Assembly (NCBI GenBank): GCA_007833815.1
Contig: CP033464.1
Location: 3,776,001 to 3,840,000 of the forward strand
Source: Brevibacillus laterosporus
GTDB taxonomy: Bacteria; Bacillota; Bacilli; Brevibacillales; Brevibacillaceae
Direction: 5' to 3'
DNA length: 64,000 nt
Shown: positions 29,201-34,495 of the stretch, piece by piece
How positions within the stretch are numbered: the first letter of the stretch is position 1
Layout of the letters: each line of letters starts with the position of its first letter
Program-made: the position numbers and the translations under genes
Notes under the pieces: model-generated
Told to the model about the DNA's origin: nothing
Database searches by the model: none
The model's input: only the letters and a program-made list of their open reading frames with translations

Positions 29201-31951
29201 GTTTTCCAATTCCACACGGGTCATGCGTGGTATATAACGTTTTCCTCCACGGTAAGCAACGATTGCTGTTTTGGTATGATTCGTCACACCTTCCAAAAGT
29301 GCCAATTGTGCAGCGGTTACCAGTCGGTTTAGTTCTTGTTTGATGAATGCACCGTATATTTCTTGAGCGTCATCAGTCAGGTCGATATGGAGAAACGCCG
29401 TCTCAGGGAACTCATGCGGTAACGTTTTGAAAAAGCCGATCAACGGAGAATTCGCATAGGAAACCATCTCTGCTTTGTTCGTCTGGTAGAGGTTTTGCGT
29501 GACCAGAGTAAACGTTGATGGTTGCAAATTGCGATCGGCCATGACTTTTGCTAGATAGACCGTCGCGTAGTTGTCCTCTTGCACCGCTTTCAGTTCGTCT
29601 ATGGTCTGCGGTTGATCACGGGTGACATTACCACTCATCCCTTGCAAAAAGAACACATGTGAGATCTCAATCTGCTCTTTTTCAAGCTCACCGAATAATT
29701 TATTCAAATCATTTAGATTATTGAAATTTACGACATATTGAAAGCTCCCTATTTTGGAGAACTCTTTTCCGTTTGTAACGATGATAGATTCTCCTTCACC
29801 CATTTCCCCTAAGACCAATCCGTTCACCGCTTCGAACGAATTAATCATGAGTAGCCGATTGCCGGAAATTACCACTCTCTCGCCTTTTGTCATCTCCTCA
29901 CACGAAACATCATCCACCGGACATTCTATCCATATTGGTTTGTAAAACCAGCTTGGAAGCGTGTTGTCGTTTTCCAGTTTCAGATCGATTTTCTTGAGGA
30001 TCTCGTCGAACTCTCCGTTAGCCAGACGTTTGGAAAGATCAGGACGCTGGATTTTGCCAGAGTTCGTTTTAGGAAATTCTCCCTGCGTGATTGGAACGAT
30101 CAACGCCGGATTCAGGCCCATCTTGACATTGAGATGACGGCGAATCTCTTTGATCACGCCCAAGCAGGATTCGAGATCAGGTTCAACCGGAACAAAGAAA
30201 ATCGCCAGTTCGTCGCTACCACTAGACATCTTGGGAATTGTAATAGCGGCAGAAAACGTGACCTTGACGCCTTTTACCTCTTCCACGAACGACTCTATTT
30301 CGTAGTTGTGAATATTATTTCCGTTGATGATGATCACGTCTTTTTCACGACCAGTGATCGTCAGTCTGCCTTGATGCAGGAAACCGAGATCACCCGTAAT
30401 GAACCATCCGTCGCCGCCGAATACTTCTGCGTTCGCTTCCGGGTTATCGTAATAGCCCACCATGATGTTGTTACCTTTAACCTGCAAGCGACCAATCTGG
30501 TTTTCGCGGATCACGTTGTTGTTGGAATCGACGATACGAACGGATACACCGGGGATCGGCCCCCCTACTTCGGTAAACATCACATGATTCGGATGCCCCA
30601 CGGAAACGCTGCGAATCGTTCCACCGAGCGACGCTTTATCCAGAATCTGATAACCGCTCGTCGGGGTCAGACGATTGAGCAGCTTGTTGAAAACGATTCC
30701 GGAAGAAGTCTCTGACATACCAAAGGATGGAGCCATCGCGTCATCTGGTAATCCGTGCGGTTGAAGCAACGTAAGGAACTGCTGAACAACCTTAGAGACG
30801 ACCGGCTCGCCCCCGTTGAGGATATGGCGCATACTGGAGAGATCCCAATTGCTTTGTTTGATTTTTTCTACTTGATCATTAACCAGCGCAAACGCGAAAT
30901 TAGGTGCCCAGGTCATCGTTGCCCGATATTGGTCAATCCAGTTGAACCAATTGAGTGGATTTGCGATAAAGCTGTCGATCTTAGGCAAAATCTGTTCGCT
31001 TGCCAGATAAACGCCAAGCACGTGAAACATCACGATCCCACCCACGTGGTCCAATGGCATCCAGTTCAGAATGATTTCATCCGATGTAAAGTTATGGCAA
31101 GCGACTGTACCACGCGCACGAGCAAGGATGCTTTCGTTGCAGTGCTGAACGCACTTCGGAATTCCTGTACTGCCTGATGTCAAAAGATGGAGTACGAGTG
31201 AATCTGGTGTAGCCTCGTAATACTGCTGATCTGGTTCATTGTATGTCAACGGCTCCAGTGCCACATAACGTAACTCGTCGGTCTCCAAGAGGGTTTGTAG
31301 TTGTTCAATCGACCCAATCAACGCTTCATCCACCAGCATCAATGGTTTCTGTAAAAGTTTCCAAGCGTTATGTATACGGCTAACCCCAGAATTCCAGTCT
31401 GTATAAGTCGGTGCAATCGCGATCGGTGTCGGCAAAAATCCGCCGAGTACACAAGCCCAGAACGCAGTGACAAAATTCTTGTTGTGATCCAACTGGAATA
31501 TTACTGGATCGCCTGGTTGAAGCCCTTGCTGGCGCAAACCACGCAGGACCGACTCCGCCTCTCGCAATAGCTTCGCATAAGTCATGGTGACTTCGCTGCC
31601 ATCGAGTTGGACAAAGATCAATCGTTTGTCGTGAGCGACACGGGCCGCCCGCAAGAGAACCTCGATTAACGTACCTGGTTCATCTACCGCCAGTTGTAGC
31701 TCTCCCCCGAAACTGAGCGCAAGCGGCAAAGCCTCATCCCGTTCATCGTGTTGCGTTGTGGCTGTGGAAGTCTGGCTCCCGTTCATCAATTGTTCCGATT
31801 TCCAGTCCGAGAAAAAGTGACTGAGATGAATGGCAGGAATGGTAACAAGGCCCTCTTTTGCCAAAGAGGCTATTTGTCCAACACCTTCCAGCGTTTTCAA
31901 CTCTTTTACCAAGTCGATTGGAATCGTTCGAGAATCAACAGGTTGTGACAT
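20249..31951 (-). CDS. Initiating NRPS: acyl-AMP ligase-KR-T-C-A-T-C-A-T-E
   Basis: 3900 residues; ATG at 31949-31951 with AAGGGAGT upstream; first gene of the NRPS operon. Domains: acyl/aryl-AMP ligase of the fatty-acyl-AMP/CoA-ligase-like type (about 50-610; LTSGSTG near 257; PLDHVGG motif), a PKS-type ketoreductase including its structural half (about 665-1130; TGGLGG near 934; Ser in TSSSTTT and Tyr/Asn in AYAAAN near 1095 intact), a carrier domain (GGQS near 1299), C (HHIVSDG near 1499), A (1805-2300), T (GGHS near 2357), C (HHIAADG near 2545), A (2855-3340), T (GGDS near 3387), E (HHLVVDGVSW near 3579) and an acidic donor docking tail. First A pocket D-V-Q-F-V-A-H-V-I reads as Pro; second D-A-W-F-M-G-N-V-V as Leu, epimerised to D. 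The loading part should activate a carboxylic acid and reduce a keto group on it. A KR at this place has precedent in PksJ of bacillaene, where it reduces an alpha-keto starter. Which acid is loaded cannot be read from sequence. Confidence 0.97.
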   Translation of the reverse strand: MSQPVDSRTIPIDLVKELKTLEGVGQIASLAKEGLVTIPAIHLSHFFSDWKSEQLMNGSQTSTATTQHDERDEALPLALSFGGELQLAVDEPGTLIEVLLRAARVAHDKRLIFVQLDGSEVTMTYAKLLREAESVLRGLRQQGLQPGDPVIFQLDHNKNFVTAFWACVLGGFLPTPIAIAPTYTDWNSGVSRIHNAWKLLQKPLMLVDEALIGSIEQLQTLLETDELRYVALEPLTYNEPDQQYYEATPDSLVLHLLTSGSTGIPKCVQHCNESILARARGTVACHNFTSDEIILNWMPLDHVGGIVMFHVLGVYLASEQILPKIDSFIANPLNWFNWIDQYRATMTWAPNFAFALVNDQVEKIKQSNWDLSSMRHILNGGEPVVSKVVQQFLTLLQPHGLPDDAMAPSFGMSETSSGIVFNKLLNRLTPTSGYQILDKASLGGTIRSVSVGHPNHVMFTEVGGPIPGVSVRIVDSNNNVIRENQIGRLQVKGNNIMVGYYDNPEANAEVFGGDGWFITGDLGFLHQGRLTITGREKDVIIINGNNIHNYEIESFVEEVKGVKVTFSAAITIPKMSSGSDELAIFFVPVEPDLESCLGVIKEIRRHLNVKMGLNPALIVPITQGEFPKTNSGKIQRPDLSKRLANGEFDEILKKIDLKLENDNTLPSWFYKPIWIECPVDDVSCEEMTKGERVVISGNRLLMINSFEAVNGLVLGEMGEGESIIVTNGKEFSKIGSFQYVVNFNNLNDLNKLFGELEKEQIEISHVFFLQGMSGNVTRDQPQTIDELKAVQEDNYATVYLAKVMADRNLQPSTFTLVTQNLYQTNKAEMVSYANSPLIGFFKTLPHEFPETAFLHIDLTDDAQEIYGAFIKQELNRLVTAAQLALLEGVTNHTKTAIVAYRGGKRYIPRMTRVELENTALTESPLTQSGFYLITGGLGGVAKLFVEHLLRHYQAKVLLVGRTPLPASSEGSCSDESTGTSKKIKWLKELEAWAQNGGEVHYTTCNIADPVQLEAVTAEWEGRFGQTLNGVIHLAGVYRETLLKDETKATLDEMFEAKVYGTFALYQLLKKRPTSMYVTSSSTTTLSSGYMAGAYAAANQFVESFSQYMQASGEVRTYCFAWSLWDDIGMGRDLLVMKDILQSRGHQAIRSVKGLYSWLIGMMSNESLLYVGIDATKPDMSKFLAIEPERIQMLHLFFQLDQTMELSYQSLREKTEQVLLAAKPGEPIQVVLHEIDEWMYTEAGATDCEEMLMALEKKAGGIERIKPRSPLENALFSIWSSLLGTDDFGVRDNFFALGGQSIKATQLLSQVREICQVDIPLKALFVSPTIEGLAQEIEQKMGAGQRNTGDQHKINKAVYGDTLPMSSAQKRQWYLYQLNPESPYYNNTVSLHLKGENVQVHLLSQAVQLIVDRHETLRTRFALQGDEAVQIIASELVIEVPLVDVTHLPSGERGHAVQAQIRQEAITPFNLEKDPLIRAVLIRAADDEHVMVVSIHHIVSDGWSVGVFIEELADAYDQLRDGKTVELPESPIQYADYTLWQQDLLSDELIVRQLSYWKTKLEDATELELPTDYPRPVNPSRVGKSIERRFSSHLREKLEQLSQQEGATLYMILLSSFLALLSRYSGQRDVIVSSVTANRNQVEIERLIGFFVNTLAMRVDIDMTESFADLLQKVKVTALEAFDNQDVPFEMVVDELDLERRPHLHPLSQVLFIVQNAKMRPIDLADATMTMHIENSETSKFDVTVQVFEAGEDLQVMLEYDTELYRDDTMERMLSHFERLLTAVSEDVAQPLSHVTFLSDADIHLLAAFNQTEMDYPRDMTLHQQFEQQVARTPDAVAAVEQDGIQKITYGELNTRANQLALHLRTKGVKTNQVVGLMADRSIGMLTGLLAILKAGGAFLPIDPVLPTERVSYMLENSGSTLLLTDRDETGLMFSGDVIKLDDTAYQQNATDNLDCINISSDLLYAIYTSGTTGRPKGIMLAHRNLSNIVHFEYNQTTLDFRRVLQFTTISFDVCYQEIFSTLLAGGELHIIGNDDKRDILKLLAFIEERGLETAFLPTSLLKFIINEPFYVEKLPKSLKHLVTAGEQLILPESFITYLHQHDIQLHNHYGPSETHVITSLTMKAKEPIMGIPPIGRPLANTRIFIVSEQMQLQPVGVPGELCVSGDTVGLGYLNRDDLTAEKFVPNPFAPSEIMYRTGDIARWLPDGTIEYLGRIDHQVKIRGYRIEPGEIEVQLLNHPMISKAFVMMYQSGSNPSLCGYYVTEEVLTPEAVHSYLAESLPDYMIPSYLMPLNELPLNHNGKIDRLALPIPEATVMMEEYVAPGNETEATLAGIWAEVLGVENVSATGNFFKIGGHSLKATMLVSRIHKHFGIEFPLKEVFLKPTIQQMATYIEQAVVRSYTSIEPAATMTHYPVTSAQKRLYVISQFDGVNTGYNMPIIAELRGDLDKDRLRQALQAVVLRHDTLRTSYEMVEGVLVQRIHENADVPVEIVQAPEVQSDADAVTLIHDLITDAIRPFDLRVAPQLRATLIELAPAHAILVVDMHHIAADGVSLNVFMRDLGVYYQGTDLPPLRIQYKDFAVWKQSRLGSEENRQHEAYWLDIFAKELPVLELPTDYQRPSAQSFEGDRIWIDQSKDWTTRLKSFATSQDTTLYMLLLAAYNVFLAKWTSQEDIIVGSPIAGRPHADLEQMMGMFVNTLALRNYPQANKSFSQFVAEVKEHVLQAHEHQDYPLEELIEKLGLRRDLSRNPLFDTMFTLQNVDIDYNVMQDVQVSSYDYQYPISKFDLTLLCVEKDGQLRFEWEYSTKLFARETVERMSKHLIHLLEQVMEQPQLSIVAIELVTEAEKAQLLIDFNHTERDYLVEQTIHTLIEKQALVTPDQTAVVCCSEALTYQQLNDKANQLARRLREKGTGPEQIVAIMADRSLEMFIGLLAILKAGAAFVPIDPEYPADRIQYMLEDSQAKLLLIHTSQAVEINAYAGEVILIADSTSYQGDASNLPEVAQPANLAYIIYTSGSTGKPKGVMIEHRSLVNLCFWHQSEYGITSEDAATKYAGFGFDASVWEIFPYLISGATIHVMGDDLRYDIHKLNEYYEQHRITVSFLPTQLCETFMSLGNRSLRYLMTGGDKLRTYTPQNYQLVNNYGPTENTVVATNCFITEADKNIPIGKPIHNVKAYVLNSHNQLQPIGVLGELCVTGTNLARGYWNKQEMTAEKFVDNPFAIGERMYRTGDLVRWLPDGNLEYLDRIDAQVKIRGHRIELGEIETTLLQHPSVKEVVVVAQQDSNSKMLAAYYTASSVVSTNDLRKWLGQTLPDYMVPSYFIEVEQLPLTANGKVDRKALPSVDKSAEAAISYVAPQSETDAILATIWQEVLGAERIGIRNNFYDLGGDSIKAIQVIAQLNKHQLKVEIKDIFMNPTIEELSLYVKPLEAKADQDMITGEVELTPIQRWFFAQDFADSHHWNQSMMVYRREGFDEEALYRVLRQLVLHHDALRMSYVLSQHHIKQVNRGEESHLFDFEVIDLGNLTVGNELDTAIRTEATRIQQSLDLTHGPLVHTGLFHTAEGDHLLLAIHHLVVDGVSWRILLEDLAIGYEQAVCDQMIHFAEKTHSYQNWAEALTTYANSRMAQKEASYWQTVVQTATEPLPKDATSPCNRWAETAEETVCLSEKETEDLLKHAHHAYNNEINEILLTALGLTLSEWSGQTQIRVDLEGHGREDIIKDINVTRTVGWFTSIYPVVLKMNAPRDLGQQIKQMKESLRQVPNKGVGYSILKYLTETTLTDTQAEVSFNYLGQFDNSQRVGLFQASDKPVGEMFSPSAERTYMLDFLGMVTDGRLKLSVLYNTQIHQTETITKLLARFKENLLRCIQHCVSQQTNELTPSDFTSSGLSFDDLEAALDLFN

Positions 31952-32050
31952 GTATCAGATACTCCCTTCGTTACGATGGATAGTGAAAGATTCGGTCTCC
32001 TATGTCTAAAATGAAGCGTATTCTAGATTTTAAGAAAGGATTAATTTAAT

Positions 32051-32110
32051 TTCCATCAAACTTATATGCATGCAATTAATATTAATTTCATACATATAAG
32101 TTTGATGGAA
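32051..32110. promoter_or_regulatory. Perfect 18-bp inverted repeat upstream of the NRPS operon
   Basis: Arms TTCCATCAAACTTATATG (32051-32068) and its exact reverse complement (32093-32110), 24-nt spacer, about 100 nt upstream of the NRPS start codon. The spacer contains a further 14-bp palindrome, AATTAATATTAATT (32074-32087). On the minus strand a TTGACA (32122-32127) lies 11 nt before the first arm, but no -10 at normal spacing is seen. No T-run follows, so it is not a terminator. It is probably an operator or a 5' UTR stem-loop controlling the NRPS operon; the function is inference. Confidence 0.6.
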
Positions 32111-32235
32111 GTTTCTTACTATGTCAAAAAATATAAAATTATTTTCAATAAAACTAAAAAAACTTTTTGGGTTTGATAGATCTTCATACCAGGAATAAAT
32201 AACGATTTTTTACACAAAAAGACACTTTGTAACTA

Positions 32236-32278
32236 GTAAAAAAGAGCAGATGTCCTTAGGTAAAGGCATCCTGCTCTT
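32236..32278 (-). terminator. Intrinsic terminator (minus strand)
   Basis: AAGAGCAG (32242-32249) pairs with CTGCTCTT (32271-32278), with imperfect further pairing inside. Read on the minus strand, the stem is followed by a run of six T. It would insulate the NRPS promoter region from upstream minus-strand transcription. No intact minus gene lies directly before it. Confidence 0.6.
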
Positions 32279-32310
32279 ACCATATCTTACTTTATCTACT
32301 TGGATGAAAG

Positions 32311-32516
32311 GCGAAAGCTTACAAGTTTACCCGTAATTACATCGGGTATGACACTGCTACATACGCTCATGGTGGATACCATGTGAAGATGTTTAGGCTT
32401 ATCGGTTTCGGCAAAGCGGATCAGTCGATCGGTTCGAATACGTTGGGTACGTAGAAGGTTCCATAGTGTCTGTAGTGCTTGACGTTGACCGCTACGTTAA
32501 TGATGCAGTCTACTAG
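32311..32516 (+). pseudogene. Possible decayed small secreted-protein gene
   Basis: Two plus-strand reading frames look protein-like: one from 32311 (AKAYKFTRNYIGYDTATYAH...) and, after a one-base frame change near 32440, one ending (...SVVLDVDRYVNDAVY) in three tandem stops TAG TAG TAA at 32514-32522. A stop lies just before 32311, and there is no start codon or ribosome binding site. The Tyr-rich, Gly-containing composition is reminiscent of secreted beta-rich proteins, but I recognise no family. The rest of 31952-32918 is AT-rich, with a 9-bp hairpin at 32690-32718 and no gene I can support. Confidence 0.2.
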
Positions 32517-32883
32517 TAGTAACTAAGATTGTAAGGAATAGGAAGGAATTACAAATCGTATTATATACAATATTTACATAAAAATAAATACAATATTTAC
32601 AAAAAAATAATTTGTTCATGTTTTTGTAAAAGAGATTTCTTCCTAACCCTGTCTTTAAACGTTCAATTTGTTAGTTAAATAATAGAAATGCCGATTCCCT
32701 GTATTAGAAGGAATCGGCTTCCACCGGAGACATAATACGCCAAGTTGATTTCGTGCTACTATTCGCTGGAAAATCCTCTCCCAATCCAAAAATATTTGTA
32801 AACGTAATCCGAATAAAAATTAACATATTGTGTTGTTTTATGTAAACAAAACAACACAAATAGATTTACATATAACGATGAAA

Positions 32884-32912
32884 AAACCACCCTGATTTAT
32901 CCAAGGTGGTTT
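32884..32912 (-). terminator. Intrinsic terminator of the DUF2167 gene
   Basis: AAACCACC / GGTGGTTT stem of 8 bp (32884-32891 with 32905-32912). On the minus strand it is followed by a T-run, and it lies 7 nt past the stop codon of the gene at 32919. Confidence 0.85.
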
Positions 32913-32918
32913 GACTAT

Positions 32919-33917
32919 TTACATCGTTTTTGAGTTATCGTTTGAAGAAGATGTCGAATCAGTTTGATTAGATGGAGTCGATGATGCATTTGACTCTACT
33001 ATCGGAGTCTTCTCAACTGAAGGATTGGGATCAGTCGCCTCCTGAGAATCGCTTGATGGCTCCATGACATGGGCCTTTTTCTTTTTGAAAATGTTCGTGA
33101 CTACTTTAAAGATACCACCCAACACAAGAATTACAATAATCCATGCTTTTTTCAAAAATACAAGAATGAGTGCAAGAATACCTATTTTTTTGGCAACAGC
33201 CAATCCTAATCCACCCAGTACAAGTCCTGTCAAACCAAATTCAGCTAACTTGTCTGTCGAAGCATCATAGTCACTGTATCGATTTCCTTCTTTCAACTGG
33301 AACTGAGGCATAATTTGTTCAGTCAAAATCTTTTTATCCTGTGCCAATGTCGCTGGATCAGATACAAGAATAAAAGAAACATATCCTTTTCGTGTTAACA
33401 TTTGCAAATTGTAGTTAATAATCGGGTTTTTCTTATTATCTTCGGCAAGCATTGACCATTGCAAGGTATGAGTCTTTGCGTCATAGGAAGGTGGAACGTG
33501 CCAACCCACTACATGAATTTGCTCTTCAGGCTTGCGGTCTTTGTTGTGCTCTTCTGTTCCTTCTTTGTAACTCTTTAGGATAGCATCTTTATCAATATTG
33601 TTTTGCTCATCATCCATGATGTGACCTACTTCATCATATTCCATTACTACGTACCAATTTTCTTTATCCGAAGTAGGGTACACACTTCCAATTTCGCGTG
33701 ATGATGCTGAGTTCCCGAACTCTTTTTGGACCGTTATGGTATCTTCTTTGTTCAAATAAGTGAGCTGATCTGGGATTTTAAAAGTAGCTAATTTATCCCC
33801 TACATCAACTTTCGTCCCCCCACTCACCCATTTTAGATTCTCTACTGCATAGACCGAAGTAGTAAAAACGGTAATAAGTAAAACAAGAATGATTGAATAA
33901 ATGCTTTTTGATCTCAC
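32919..33917 (-). CDS. DUF2167 family membrane protein
   Basis: 332 residues; GTG start at 33915-33917 behind GGAGG. A signal peptide (about 1-24, cleavage near SVYA-VENL) precedes an extracytoplasmic domain carrying the DUF2167 hallmarks: NWYVVMEYDEVGHI, then GWHVPPSYDAKTHTLQWSM near 140-160 and NYNLQMLTRKGYVSF near 175-190. Two hydrophobic stretches (about 225-250 and 252-272) anchor it, followed by a basic KKKK patch and a Ser/Thr/Pro/Asn-rich low-complexity tail of about 50 residues. Family function is unknown. It is monocistronic, with its own terminator, and reads toward the NRPS operon without obvious linkage to it. Confidence 0.85.
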   Translation of the reverse strand: MRSKSIYSIILVLLITVFTTSVYAVENLKWVSGGTKVDVGDKLATFKIPDQLTYLNKEDTITVQKEFGNSASSREIGSVYPTSDKENWYVVMEYDEVGHIMDDEQNNIDKDAILKSYKEGTEEHNKDRKPEEQIHVVGWHVPPSYDAKTHTLQWSMLAEDNKKNPIINYNLQMLTRKGYVSFILVSDPATLAQDKKILTEQIMPQFQLKEGNRYSDYDASTDKLAEFGLTGLVLGGLGLAVAKKIGILALILVFLKKAWIIVILVLGGIFKVVTNIFKKKKAHVMEPSSDSQEATDPNPSVEKTPIVESNASSTPSNQTDSTSSSNDNSKTM

Positions 33918-34400
33918 TTGGTGGCCTCCATTGTTAAATTAGTTATATGCACAAACGTAATCTTAACAATTGATCTAATGGTGGTAAATGATATATTAGT
34001 TGGAAATAATTAAGCAGAAAGTCATAGGAAATCAGTAACTACCCATACAATTCTGATAAATATATTTTTTGCAAGAGCCTTTGGATACAAATTATATTTT
34101 TATATTTATTCCCTATAAATTCCATACTCCTTATGGTATGTTCTACTACAAATAATCGGTTTGGAAAAAGGGTGTACATACCTGTATGCCAACAACTAAC
34201 CAAGTATCAAATATCGTAACTAATCTGGTATCCACTCATCTATGAAAAGATGTGGTACTAGGCCCGACATTTTTCTAATAGATTAACTATAAAAAAGGGT
34301 GTTAATAAATCTTCACACCTATTCTGCTAGGCATATGCTCTATCAAAAGCCCGAAAAGCGACAGTAGCCGTCAAGGGGAGGGGGGGGGGATTTTTGCTAA
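33918..34400. other. AT-rich intergenic region without a supported gene
   Basis: No open frame with a ribosome binding site is visible on either strand. Two oddities sit at its downstream edge: a run of ten G at 34380-34389 and, just after it, a perfect 9-bp hairpin GATTTTTGC-TAA-GCAAAAATC (34389-34409). Neither overlaps a coding sequence. Confidence 0.5.
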
Positions 34401-34460
34401 GCAAAAATCTAAAGGGGCTGCCTTCAGTCATATTTCATGACTTTGGGACAGCCCTTTGTA
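34401..34460 (-). terminator. Terminator of the gldA-dhaKL operon
   Basis: Long stem-loop just past the kinase stop codon: AAAGGGGCTGCC pairs with GGACAGCCCTTT and an inner AGTCAT/ATGACT stem extends it. On the minus strand the stem is followed by TTTAGATTTTTGC. Confidence 0.75.
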
Positions 34461-34495
34461 TTATCATTTGAATATAACAATCAGCTATAATCGGT

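Noticed and set aside
1-31951. Many long plus-strand open frames opposite the NRPS genes
   Set aside because: They lack ribosome sites, have no recognisable domains and follow from the codon bias of the GC-richer NRPS genes on the minus strand.
1-31951. Assignment to the bogorol/brevibacillin family
   Set aside because: Those begin with a hydroxy acid followed by dehydrobutyrine, requiring a Thr-type first A domain; the first pocket here reads Pro.
34380-34409. Ten-G tract and adjacent 9-bp palindrome as a phase-variation switch
   Set aside because: It lies downstream of converging gene ends in non-coding DNA, with no promoter or frame to switch.
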